A stretch of DNA of 64,000 nucleotides from Ehrlichia sp028752135 (GTDB lineage Bacteria; Pseudomonadota; Alphaproteobacteria; Rickettsiales; Anaplasmataceae), in assembly GCA_028752135.1 (NCBI GenBank), contig CP082782.1:1116001-1180000 (forward strand). The letters are read 5' to 3'. The stretch's first letter is position 1, and the number at the start of each line of letters is the position of its first letter. The position numbers and the translations under genes were made by a program. Below, piece after piece: positions 31,563-41,671 of the stretch. Under the pieces are notes generated by a model, which worked only from the letters and a program-made list of their open reading frames with translations, was not told the origin of the DNA and searched no databases.

Positions 31563-32527
31563 ATCTTTTACACAGTATATCAAATCTTTATTAGCTTAAC
31601 ATAAAAAGCAAATACTTAAACTTTCTTATTACGTTACTATCCTTGCAAAAGTAAAACCACAATACACCAATACATTCCTGCAATTATACAATATAATCCA
31701 TATTAGACACTGATCTTTTTATTTTAGACCATTGTAATAACACAAAATATCTGCCAGTAGAAATTTCACAGTAGACTGTTATCTCAGATCAAATCCAATA
31801 TATAACAGAGCTCTACCAAACATCAAAATCAATCTATATAAATTCTACATACGAATTTACTATAAATCCCCAATAAAACATCTTTAGTTAATCAAAAATA
31901 TTACAATATTTTAATAATTTATAATAATACTTTCTATTAAGCTAAAAACATAAGACGATATAAAAATTAGATATCATAAATAGAAGTTTATTATAAACCT
32001 CAATTCAAATAATTCTTAATTTTGATATCCTAAGAACAAAACATTACTAACAACATCTTTTAATCAATCTAAAAATATCAAATACAGAATATGATTAATA
32101 ATTTGTTTCTAAGAATTAAGGAAGTTATATTAAAATATTCAGTTACAGTAAGTAATTTTTGAGATGTAAAATAATCCAATACTTCATTATACTAAAACAA
32201 TAACTTTTTAATTTTTACACCTAATGTATTTAAGCTAGAATATATTCCTAGCTTAAACGCTAAAAAAACTAACATACATAGCAACACTATTTTCATTAAA
32301 CAGATAATCAACACATGCTATACATATTAAAAACTGACTAATCAGTATTTCAATGATTCACAATTAGCTACATCTTTTTCTCACTTTACCCACAATATAT
32401 TTATAAAGCTTATAAATTAAAATTTTAAAATTCATAAATAATATCATTTTTTACATAAGGTAACTTTATTGACAATTTGAACAAAATTACTACTATTAAT
32501 CTTTAGTTATTTAATATATATCTTTTC
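31563..32527. other. Divergent spacer with hairpin and possible decayed repeat
   Basis: Nearly 1 kb between purQ and mnmG, no gene. Stretches near 31878 and 32052 ('aacatcttt..atc' followed by 'taataattt') align loosely with a period of about 175 bp. A perfect inverted repeat at 32229-32257 is listed separately. Confidence 0.4.
32229..32257. repeat. Perfect 10-bp inverted repeat
   Basis: tttaagctag (32229-32238) and ctagcttaaa (32248-32257) around a 9-nt loop. It lies about 270 bp upstream of mnmG in a divergent gap, so it is not an obvious terminator for either neighbour. It could be an operator, an sRNA terminator or a relic. Confidence 0.6.
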
Positions 32528-34403
32528 ATGGAAAAATATGACGTAGTAGTTATAGGAGGGGGGCATGCAGGATGTGAAGCAGCAGCAGCAGCAGCTCGTA
32601 TTGGGGCAAAAACCTTACTTATCACACATTCGATATCCACAATTGGAGAAATGTCTTGTAATCCAGCTATTGGAGGAATTGCAAAAGGTACTGTAGTTAG
32701 AGAAGTTGATGCTCTAGATGGCTTAATGGGAAAAGTTATAGACCAAGCTAGTATTAACTCCAGTATATTAAATAGAAGTAAAGGCCCAGCAGTATGGGGA
32801 CCAAGAGCACAAGCAGATAGAGTTCTATATAAACATGCTATGCAAGACATAATACTGAATTATACAAATTTAACAGTATTAGAAGCATCTGTAGAAAATT
32901 TCACAATAACAAAAAACAATGAAATAACTATTGTTGAAGCTATTATAACATCCGATCAACAAACAATATATACAAAGAAATTAATATTAACTACTGGTAC
33001 ATTTTTACAAGGAATGATACATATAGGAAGTTACAACACTCCAGCTGGCAGATTTGGCGAACAGCCTTCTATAGGATTAGCAAAGACACTAAAAGAATAT
33101 AATTTTAAATTAGGACGTTTACGTACTGGTACTCCTCCGAGGCTTGATATAAATAGCATTAATTTTTCAGGGTTACAAGAACAAAAAGGAGACATTATTC
33201 CTTCTCCTTTTTCTTACATGTCAAAATCAATAGATATACCACAAATTTCATGTTATTTAACTGCAACTAATAATAAAACTCATGAAGTAATAAAAAATAA
33301 TCTACATCGTGCAGCAGCAAGTAATCTATTAAAAGACATAAAAGCACCTAGATATTGTCCTTCAATAGAAGAAAAAGTTAGAAGATTTTCAGACCGTAAT
33401 AGTCATCAGATATTCCTAGAACCTGAAGGATTAAGTTCTGATATTATTTACCCTAACGGTATTACCACTTCATCTCCTATTGACGTACAATATGAAATGC
33501 TAAAAACAATTCCAGGATTAGAAAAAGTTAATATAATCAGAAGCGGTTATAGTGTTGAGTACAATTTCATTGATCCGAGAGAATTATATCATACTTTAGA
33601 AACAAAAAAATAAACGGTTTATATTTTGCAGGACAAATAAACGGCACTACCGGATACGAAGAAGCAGCAGGACAGGGAATTATAGCTGGTATCAATGCTG
33701 CATTATCACTTAACTCAAATTACGAACCTTTTATATTAAAAAGAAGCGATGCATATATTGGTGTTATGATAGATGACTTAGTCACATTAGGCACATCTGA
33801 ACCATATAGGCTTTTCACATCAAGAGCAGAATACAGACTAAGGTTACGTTCTGACAATGCAGATTTACGTTTAACTGAATTAGGATATAAAATATCACTT
33901 ATTTCATTTGAAAGATACTCTGCTTTAAAGGAGAAAAAGAAAAGAATAGCAGACTTAACAAACATGTTAAAAAATACCATAATAACACCTACACAACTTG
34001 CTGAATACAAGATACCTATATCTCAAGATGGAGTAAAAGGAGTGCTTTTAATTTACTAGGCCATCAGAACATAAATATAGAAGTTTTACTTAAGGCTTGT
34101 GAAATAACACAAGACTTTGATAAAAGCATTACAGAACAAGTAGAAATCGAAGCAAAATATGCACCCTACCTCAGTAGGCAAGATGCAGATATAAAATCCT
34201 TCATAGATGAAGAAAATACACATATTCCAAACAATATAGAATTTTCAAAGATCCACGGTTTATCAAAAGAGATTCAAGAAAAGCTACAACATATAAAACC
34301 ACCTTCTATTGCTTCTGCAAGGCGCATACCTGGCATAACTCCAGCAGCAATTACTAACATTCTTATTTACTTACGTTGTCATAGAAATAAAAAAATTTCA
34401 TAG
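32528..34403 (+). CDS. mnmG: tRNA uridine-5-carboxymethylaminomethyl modification enzyme MnmG (two frameshifts as written)
   Basis: MnmG (GidA), with MnmE, modifies the wobble uridine of certain tRNAs using FAD. The open frame from 32528 has the FAD loop VVIGGGHAGCEAAAAA near residues 7-22 and stops at TAA 33611-33613. The protein continues in the -1 frame as INGLYFAGQINGTTGYEEAAGQG to near 34036, then in a further -1 frame as RSAFNLLGHQNINIE... to TAG 34401-34403. The break points are a run of seven A (33604-33610) and a run of four A (34035-34038); adding one A to each gives 625 residues, the normal length, with all family motifs. Loss of this nearly universal enzyme would be surprising, so sequencing error or slippage rescue should be considered. 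Confidence 0.85.
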
Positions 34404-35375
34404 AATATAGCCATCCAATAACTGAAACATACTGTATACTATTGAGAGGATATTATTAACTCTTCAGTGACTGCTATTAAAGACAATTAATTTCCCTAAA
34501 ACCACTACAGAAAATACCCTAAAAAACTTCATGAAGTATCAGCATATATATTTAATAATTTATATTATTAAGGACATTCTATAATTTATGACTATACTTT
34601 TTAAAAGCAAATATTCTCTAATAGACTTCTTTCAATAGTTATTTAAACATAACATAACGCTAACACAAACAAATATTATATTCAATAAGACAACTTACTC
34701 ACTGACGTAGATTAGTAAAAATTTATTTTCTATTTTATATAAATAAGATATTCTAACTTTTATAGAACAAAAGACTAGTCAACAATATATAGTGCCCTTA
34801 TACCTACAAAAAATACAAACCATATAATATGCGCAAAATACCCTTTCAACTGATATCTAACAGAATATACTCAAGAAAATTGTAATGCATTATGATAACA
34901 ACAGAGTAATCTTTAAAGAACACAGATTATATATGCACACACAACATAATCTGTCATATAATAATCTAATTTACAAAAACACATACTTAAAATTTCTAAA
35001 AAATAATAACTATATGTCAAATCTATTATAAACGTTTGTACATGAGGTCACTTGTGAAAGTAATAAACATTTTATAGTTACTTCTTGTTTAGCATACATG
35101 CTTTCAATAATCCAAAACATGAAACTTACGCACATTAAACCTACAGCCCATCATACTAATTCTAAAAACTTATCTACTATTTCTAATTACTTTTTTTTAT
35201 ATTACTGTTTATGTATACAACATTACTTACTCAAGCAAACAAACTTTCTACCTTTTTTTCAAATTATAGAACATATGTTTTCAAGATTCAAAAATCAGAT
35301 TTACCCAAATTCAAAATTATAGCCTATTCTATAACTCTATAAATAAATCTATTTTTCATTAGTGTGACAACATAT
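34404..35375. other. AT-rich spacer
   Basis: About 970 bp between convergent mnmG and glpX. A 74-codon frame at 35098-35322 has chance-like composition and no ribosome site. Nothing else seen. Confidence 0.4.
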
Positions 35376-36308
35376 TTATCTAGAGGTTATGTCAGGTATA
35401 GTATTGCTAATATGCATAATACCCGTTGATTTGATAATAATAGACTCTACTGTGAAAAACCCTTTAGAATACTTAATACCTTGAACTAAGCTACTATCAG
35501 TAATACCTGTAGCTATAAATATTGAGTCAGATTTAACCAATTCCTCTATAGAATAAACTTTGTTTATATCTTCAATTCCAAATTTTTTTGCTCTTTCTCT
35601 CAAATGATCTGTATCAAGAATTAGCCTACCTTCTATATAGCCACCCATTGATAATAATGCTGCTGCTGCAAGTACACCCTCTGGTGCACCTCCAATTCCA
35701 ACATATAAATCATGTGTTCCTTTCATTAGTGATACTACAGCTGAAATATCTCCATCATCTATAAGCTTTATACGAGCTCCACACTTTCGAATACCCTGAA
35801 TTAACTCTAAATGCCTCTCTCTTTGTAGGACCATTACAATTAACTCATCAACTTTACATTTTTTTACTTGTGCTAAATTATTCAAATTTGTTTCTATATC
35901 GTTTTTTAAAGAAACTACACCTCTAGGTATACCAGAACCTATAGCAATTTTTTCCATGTATACGTCAGGAGCATTTAAAAACCCACCTTTTTCTGTAACT
36001 GCAATAACAGACATAGCCCCATTTTTATAATGAGCACATATGGTTGTCCCTTCAAGTGGATCAAGAGCTATATCGACATCAATTCCACCAATACCAACTT
36101 TTTCTCCAATATATAACATAGGAGCATTATCTCGTTCCCCTTCTCCAATAACAACAGTACCATTAATTTCCAATAATTTTAACGACTTTCGCATAGCATT
36201 AACAGCAGCTCGATCTGCATTTTTCTCATCTCCTATTCCAAGACATCTATAAGATGCTAAAGCTGCAGCTTCTGTAACTGATAATAAATTAAAATCTAAA
36301 CCTTGCAT
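35376..36308 (-). CDS. glpX: Class II fructose-1,6-bisphosphatase
   Basis: 310 residues. It hydrolyses fructose-1,6-bisphosphate in gluconeogenesis, which fits an organism that cannot rely on glycolysis. GlpX landmarks: 'AALASYRCLGIGDEKNADRA' near residues 14-33, VVIGEGERDNAPML near 52-65 (metal-binding Glu), IALDPLEGTT near 80-89 (Asp and Glu ligands), and GIGGAPEGVLAAAAL near 203-217. It is intact and monocistronic. Confidence 0.96.
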   Translation of the reverse strand: MQGLDFNLLSVTEAAALASYRCLGIGDEKNADRAAVNAMRKSLKLLEINGTVVIGEGERDNAPMLYIGEKVGIGGIDVDIALDPLEGTTICAHYKNGAMSVIAVTEKGGFLNAPDVYMEKIAIGSGIPRGVVSLKNDIETNLNNLAQVKKCKVDELIVMVLQRERHLELIQGIRKCGARIKLIDDGDISAVVSLMKGTHDLYVGIGGAPEGVLAAAALLSMGGYIEGRLILDTDHLRERAKKFGIEDINKVYSIEELVKSDSIFIATGITDSSLVQGIKYSKGFFTVESIIIKSTGIMHISNTIPDITSR

Positions 36309-36841
36309 TATTAAAATCCATATAGCTTAACAAGACACATCATAATACTATAAACGATAATGATATCAACCCTTCAAATACGTTTTTTAATTTCATACGC
36401 ATATAACAATACAAATCATTATAGAATAACATCTCATATGTATAATTGCTTACTCATCAATTCAAAATTATAATTTTTAATAATAAGCTATACAACCTAC
36501 TTAGATAATTTAATTCTTAAACAAACTTTGACAAAGAACTCAACAGACTAATTTGTTATTAATTTACTCGATTACTTTTCATATAGACATGATTTGTATA
36601 TTGTATTAGAAAAACGTCAACAAACACATTATACAGCAGCTTTATTATTACAGTTGCAGATATACAAAAGGTAAACTTCTTAATATATATTCCTTAAAAG
36701 AAAAGAGTAAAAAAATTTTAGATTAACAAATATAAATAAAGTTATCAAAATATTAATATCCATCACTTTAATATTAACTACAAATAAAAATGAATTTTGG
36801 ATTGCTAAATTTACATGACAGAATAATATAATACGAAGTAA
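36309..36841. other. AT-rich divergent spacer
   Basis: About 530 bp. No gene or RNA seen before the promoter of the M23-like lipoprotein. Confidence 0.35.
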
Positions 36842-36870
36842 GTAACACTAAAAAAATAATATCTTATAAT
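36842..36870 (+). promoter_or_regulatory. Predicted promoter giving a near-leaderless mRNA
   Basis: GTAACA (36842-36847), a 17-bp spacer and a perfect TATAAT (36865-36870). Transcription would start near 36877, only about 9 bases before the GTG start at 36886. Confidence 0.4.
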
Positions 36871-36885
36871 ACTGAGTGAATACGC

Positions 36886-37497
36886 GTGACAATAAAAAAA
36901 ACATTATTAATTGCCTTACTATGCTTTGGATGCACACAGAAACCAGCTCCGTACTTTTTAAGAGGCGAGGAATTCCATGGCAAAAAAGAGCTAGATGATA
37001 TAAATGAATATCAGCTTATAAAATACAATTCTCAAAAAGATGACAATACTAATAAAGAAACAATACTTAACGAAACAAATAGAGAACTAAAGAATATTGA
37101 TCAGCACTGTAACTTTATCATGCCTCTAGATGGTATTATTACATCTAAATTTTCTATAAATAACCAAGATAAGAATTGTAACGAAGGAATCAATATAAAA
37201 TCATATGGAACAAAACAAATAAAAGCATCATGTACTGGAAAAGTACTATACGTAGGGAAAGGACCAAAATGGTACGGCAACATGATAATAATAGCACATA
37301 ATAAAAATACTATTACCACATATTCTTATCTTGACACTATAAATGTAAAAATAGGAGACCAAGTAAAACAAGGTGAAGTTATAGCATCTATCACAAGCAA
37401 TACCACAAATGGTCAAAAAAACAAATCATACTTATGTTTTGCGATGCGCAAACATGGGAAACCTGTGAATCCACTGTTATATATCAATTGTAAATAA
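36886..37497 (+). CDS. M23/LytM-like lipoprotein lacking catalytic residues
   Basis: 203 residues from a GTG start; an in-frame TGA two codons upstream leaves no earlier start. The N-terminus MTIKKTLLIALLCFGC looks like a lipoprotein signal with Cys16. The C-terminal half (about residues 80-203) follows the peptidase M23 pattern: 'MPLDGIITSKF', 'EGINIKSYG', 'ASCTGKVLYVGKGPKWYGNMIIIAH', 'YLDTINVKIGDQVKQGEVIA' and 'FAMRKHGKPVNPLLYI'. The zinc ligands are gone: the H-x-x-x-D box reads N-x-x-x-N, and the H-x-H is replaced around 'YLCFAM'. This is the state of non-catalytic LytM factors (EnvC, NlpD) that activate amidases at division. That role is inference. Confidence 0.72.
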   Translation: MTIKKTLLIALLCFGCTQKPAPYFLRGEEFHGKKELDDINEYQLIKYNSQKDDNTNKETILNETNRELKNIDQHCNFIMPLDGIITSKFSINNQDKNCNEGINIKSYGTKQIKASCTGKVLYVGKGPKWYGNMIIIAHNKNTITTYSYLDTINVKIGDQVKQGEVIASITSNTTNGQKNKSYLCFAMRKHGKPVNPLLYINCK

Positions 37498-37966
37498 CGA
37501 AGATTTAGCTACTGGTAAATATGCTTACCATAACAAGCTATGTAACAATACATAAGGAATTAAATTAATAGCAAATTTTATGTACTAATACTTTGCATAA
37601 TGAAACAAAAACAAACATGGAAAAATGATTTTATTGTTGTACATTTTAGAAGTAAAGCATAACCTAAAAGTTAATTACTTGAAAAATTTTTCTTAATAAT
37701 TACAACCAAGAACAAGTAATAAACAACAAAAATAATATACAACCTTTGATATTAAATTCAAATAATTTATAAAAATTATATATCTATTAAATAATAATTA
37801 AACTGATATAGTTACTAAATTATTACAGAGTAAGCTTAACTAAGGTGCATATTTGTTAAATTATCAATATATATAAATTACTATTAATAATAATTAGAGC
37901 AAGTAAGAGAAAATAAAGACATTTAATGTAAATTTTTTGATGTTCATCAGCAGATTAAGGTTATAA
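37498..37966. other. AT-rich spacer
   Basis: About 470 bp between two genes on the same strand. Nothing recognisable. Confidence 0.4.
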
Positions 37967-38428
37967 ATGTCAGAATATGTATCAGAAAAAAGGGCAATAA
38001 GAATACTATTTTCTTATTGGAACGAGTTACGTGATAATAAAATTTTTCCAGAGATACAACAAATTGAACCAGAAGAAATTACAGAAATTTGGCCTTATTG
38101 TTTTATCATTGAAGTCATAAATGATAATGATAAAGATGGGCAGAAATATAATTGTACATATATAGGAGAAAAGGCCATAGAATTATATAAATCAGATATT
38201 AAAGTCTATGCTGAGGCTCAAAATATTACACTTTTTTTCCCACAAGTAATAGAGAATCTATTTGATCATTTAGAATCAGTTGTAGAAAATCTAGAGCCAA
38301 TTATGGATGAATCAGAGACTGAAAGTGCAGACGGAAATTATATAAAAATAAGACAATGTTTATTGCCTTTAGGTCACAATAATGAAGTGACTCATATAAT
38401 AGGAGTAGTAGGAGGAAAAATATATTGA
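37967..38428 (+). CDS. PAS-domain protein of the alphaproteobacterial PAS_5 (DUF1457) type
   Basis: 153 residues, single domain. The start 'RILFSYWNELRDNKIFPEIQQIEPEEI' followed by 'WPYCFIIEV' and 'YNCTYIGEKAIELY' matches the alphaproteobacterial single-domain PAS_5 family, whose members are often linked to polar or cell-cycle signalling. There is no output domain, so it would act by binding a partner or ligand. It is acidic and predicted cytoplasmic. AAGG precedes the ATG. It lies 165 bp before the bioB pair, with a separate predicted promoter between. Confidence 0.65.
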   Translation: MSEYVSEKRAIRILFSYWNELRDNKIFPEIQQIEPEEITEIWPYCFIIEVINDNDKDGQKYNCTYIGEKAIELYKSDIKVYAEAQNITLFFPQVIENLFDHLESVVENLEPIMDESETESADGNYIKIRQCLLPLGHNNEVTHIIGVVGGKIY

Positions 38429-38498
38429 AATACCAATATAAAGCACCTACATGGATAACATTATAACATAAAATGTATAAATATATTCAAAAAATTGA

Positions 38499-38527
38499 TT
38501 GACTGTTTTACCAATATTGACTAGTAT
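38499..38527 (+). promoter_or_regulatory. Predicted promoter of the 38594-bioB operon
   Basis: TTGACT (38499-38504), a 17-bp spacer and TAGTAT (38522-38527), with a start expected near 38534, 60 bp before the first gene. Confidence 0.45.
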
Positions 38528-38593
38528 ACCGTCACCTAATGAGTGTAAAAAGTTATTTTTTATTGCAAGCTATTTTTTATAAACAGGTAGTTT

Positions 38594-38815
38594 ATGAGGT
38601 TTTTCTTACACGATATATCAAGGATAGGAGTATCGCTTATTGGAGTAGCTTTAGGAACACTTAGTACTGCCAATCAAGGATTCAAGAAGTGTCTATCACT
38701 ATATTTAAAAGATGACAATTTTGTCACTCAAGATGAATTTAAAATTTTAAATAACTCTGTTAAAGAGCTAATGTTAAAGCAAAGTAAAATTGAAGAGCAG
38801 TTATCACAAAAATGA
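38594..38815 (+). CDS. Small protein with coiled-coil tail, coupled to bioB
   Basis: 73 residues: an apolar N-terminal stretch (ISRIGVSLIGVALGTLS, about residues 8-24), then 'DDNFVTQDEFKILNNSVKELMLKQSKIEEQL', a heptad helix. The 'V-T-x-x-E-F' start of that helix recalls the UbiK/BMFP family, whose members end in a similar coiled coil, but the N-terminus differs and I do not assign it. The stop overlaps the bioB start (ATGA at 38812-38815), so the two are translationally coupled. Confidence 0.65.
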   Translation: MRFFLHDISRIGVSLIGVALGTLSTANQGFKKCLSLYLKDDNFVTQDEFKILNNSVKELMLKQSKIEEQLSQK

Positions 38816-39783
38816 CCAATTGCATCACAATAAGAAATGATTGGCAACTAGATGAAGTATTGAAGCTTTTTAACACTTCATTTAATGATTTAATACTGCA
38901 GTCTCATTTAATACATAGAAAGTTTTTTAATAACAATGAAGTACAAGTTGCTTCATTATTAAGTATCAAAACTGGAGGATGTCCGGAAAATTGTAGATAT
39001 TGTTCACAAAGTGCACATTATAAAACAGGACTTCAAAAAGAAAATTTACTTGATATTGAAGTTGTTAAAAAAGCCATACAAAAAGCTAAGAATAATGGAG
39101 CAGATAGATTTTGTTTTGCAGCCGCATGGCGCCAATTAAAAGATAGAGATATAGAATATATATGCAACATTATCAATTTAATAAAAAGTGAAAAACTAGA
39201 AAGTTGCGCTTCATTAGGGATGATAACTTTAGAACAAGCAAAAAAGCTAAAAAGTGCTGGATTAGATTTTTATAATCACAATATCGATACCTCTCGTGAT
39301 TTTTATCACAATGTAACCACCACACGCAGTTATGAAGACAGATTAACAAGTCTAAATAACATTCAAGAAGCAGGAATCAACGCATGTTGTGGAGGAATTT
39401 TAGGACTTGGTGAAAGTGTAGAAGACAGAGCAAAAATGCTATTAACTTTAGCAAACTTAAAACAGCATCCACGTTCAGTTCCAATTAATAGGTTAGTCCC
39501 AATAAAGGGCACACCTTTTGAAAACAATATAAAAATAGACACCATTGACTTTATAAAAACTATTGCTGTTACTCGTATTCTAATGCCACAGTCATACGTA
39601 AGGCTCGCTGCAGGACGTAGCGATATGTCAGAAGAAATGCAAGCTATATGTTTATTTGCTGGAGCAAATTCCATATTTTACGGAGAAAAACTACTGACAA
39701 CTCCCAATGCTGACTGCAATAACGATAAAAATTTATTATTTAAGCTTGGAGTAAAAACAAAAGAATCTATATTAACACAATAA
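38812..39783 (+). CDS. bioB: Biotin synthase
   Basis: 323-residue radical SAM enzyme that inserts sulphur into dethiobiotin, the last biotin step. The 4Fe-4S cysteines are C57, C61 and C64 in GGCPENCRYCSQSAHY. 'YNHNIDTS', 'CCGGILGLGES' and 'VPINRLVPIKGTP' are family blocks, and the 2Fe-2S ligands and arginine are in the later strands, including 'VRLAAGRSDM'. The start overlaps the preceding small gene by four bases. Biotin synthesis is a known retained pathway of Ehrlichia. Confidence 0.97.
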   Translation: MTNCITIRNDWQLDEVLKLFNTSFNDLILQSHLIHRKFFNNNEVQVASLLSIKTGGCPENCRYCSQSAHYKTGLQKENLLDIEVVKKAIQKAKNNGADRFCFAAAWRQLKDRDIEYICNIINLIKSEKLESCASLGMITLEQAKKLKSAGLDFYNHNIDTSRDFYHNVTTTRSYEDRLTSLNNIQEAGINACCGGILGLGESVEDRAKMLLTLANLKQHPRSVPINRLVPIKGTPFENNIKIDTIDFIKTIAVTRILMPQSYVRLAAGRSDMSEEMQAICLFAGANSIFYGEKLLTTPNADCNNDKNLLFKLGVKTKESILTQ

Positions 39784-40536
39784 ATAACTTACAAAATCAT
39801 TAGGTAGAATCAACAATTATACACATTCAATACTAAACAAGCCCTAAATATGTTTCACTAAGGTAACATTTGTCACTTACACAAATTTCAACTTTATACT
39901 ATAAAGTATTAGCTTTGTTCTAACTACAATAACTGTCCTTTACTCAAAATTACATAATCAAAAAATCATTTATTTACTAGAAAGATTAACAACTTGAATA
40001 AAAAAATGTCAAATAAATACATTCATACAAATTCAATTTCTAAAGTATTAACAGCTTTTTCGTAATTATAACATATAACAAAATTCATTACTCATACTTA
40101 TACTAAAAACAGAAGAAGACCTTATTTCTAATTATAAAGAATAATTCCTTTTTAATATAGCTAGAATTTATAAAGTCCATTAGGGAAAATCAACAGCTAT
40201 ATATTTTACACAAAAAACCCAAACCCAAAACATGTTATACAAAGATAAACTTTACTATTTTATAGATTTTTATTTCACACTGTAAACCATTGTTAAACTT
40301 TTTGAATTACAATCATAATAACTCATTATTTGAACTCTTATTAAAAAATAAAAAGAAATTATATTTTATTAATGATTCTCTGCTTTAACGTACTTAAGAG
40401 TATATAAATCCACTAGGCAAATTAACACTATAATCTACTAAAGCAGATGTTAAGTACATATAGTCAGTATTCAGAACTTCTCTTTTTAAGTGTAATAATG
40501 ATATCTTCTAATTTATAAAATTAGTTATTTACTTAA
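39784..40536. repeat. Spacer with about four decayed tandem units
   Basis: Downstream of bioB, similar stretches start near 39793, 39974, 40172 and 40406 (steps of roughly 180-235 bp). The anchors are forms of 'aaatc.attagg.a.aatcaac'. A second anchor, a variant of 'ttgaattacaatcataataactcatta', follows in at least three of them. No gene is present. I read the block as an eroded tandem duplication. Confidence 0.45.
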
Positions 40537-40542
40537 TATAAT
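40537..40542 (+). promoter_or_regulatory. -10 element of rnpB
   Basis: A perfect TATAAT ends 9 bp before the first paired base of the RNase P RNA, the right distance for transcription start near 40549. No convincing -35 is seen. Confidence 0.5.
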
Positions 40543-40551
40543 GCAGCCTCT

Positions 40552-40901
40552 ATAATAAGTTGCTAGGTAAAAGAGTAGTTGCTGTATTGACACAGAGGAA
40601 AGTCCGGACTCCAAGGGAAAATGGTGACAGGTAACCCCTGTCGAAGGTAACTTTAGGTAAGGGCTACAGAAAATAACCGCCTTTTCAGAGGTAAGGGTGA
40701 AAAGGTGTGGTAAGAGCACACCGTACTTATGGCAACATATAGTAGCTAAGCAACCACCACCAGGAGCAAGACTAAAAAGAGATATTTGTGTTTTCCCTCA
40801 CAATTATCAAGGTGAGTCGCGCGAGGTAAACAGTGATGTTTATCCCAGATGAATAACTACATAAACAGAATCCGGCTTATTTTTACCTGGCAACTTATTA
40901 T
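40552..40901 (+). ncRNA. rnpB: RNase P RNA
   Basis: The catalytic RNA of RNase P, which cuts 5' leaders from tRNA precursors. The universal 5' core GAGGAAAGTCCGGACTCC lies near 40596-40613, and the 3' core with ACAGAATCCGGCTTA near 40865-40879. The ends pair as helix P1: ataataagttgctaggtaaa near 40552-40571 pairs with tttacctggcaacttattat near 40882-40901 with one G-U. The total, about 350 nt, fits an A-type RNA of a reduced alphaproteobacterium. Confidence 0.97.
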
Positions 40902-41671
40902 ATACCAAACATTTTTACTAGGTAATATTTCAATTTTCACTGTGCATCAATATTTGAAAGTCGTTATCTTTATTTCCCCTTGAATTTCAGAGTGTAATCA
41001 AATTTCCAGTATTCCAAGCCCAAAAGATTCCTTATACCATTCATCTTTTCTATCATACTGTCTTACTAATTAAACCGTACAATTTACTTCTTTCAAAATT
41101 TCATCTTTTAAATATGAACAACATAACTTACACACATGTTAAATATCACATCAATTTTAAACACACTAACAAGACAAGAACTGAAAAAACACTATAATAA
41201 CCATAGAATATACGCTGTAATAATGTCACAAATTCTGTACTATTTTACAATTTAACTATATCAGCTTATTAAATATCTACTCTGACTCCATCCTGAACTT
41301 TTCACTTTTCAACACCTCACTATATCTAAATAACAACAACACTCTTTTAAACTAACATACTGATATACCAAACCTTAATATAGCTACTAAGAGAATCAAT
41401 TTACGTTGCAAGAAAATCCATAACTTTTAACATGTTACTATATCGAAAATGATATAATTATTTTAAGTTAACATATTGATATTACTATTTTTACATAATG
41501 AGTAAGAAATTTTAAAATATATAAACAGGAAACCATAGCAATATATTAAAAAATCACAATTACTTAACACCTATTCAATGACTCTACAGTAAATAAGCTT
41601 AATAATATATTTGAAATTACTCTCAATTATTATACAGTGTAAACATATTACTTAATTAAAAATTATTCATT
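40902..41671. other. AT-rich spacer
   Basis: About 770 bp between rnpB and purL. I see no gene and no clear hairpin for rnpB termination. Confidence 0.35.

Noticed and set aside
31563..31583. TTG start for purQ
   Set aside because: The ATG at 31562 begins the conserved MNVIVLCGYG start, so the extension is unnecessary.
33766..34059. Separate small gene
   Set aside because: It is the second frame segment of mnmG, recognisable by its collinear MnmG motifs.
35098..35322. 74-codon forward frame
   Set aside because: Chance-like composition and no ribosome site; lies in a spacer between convergent genes.
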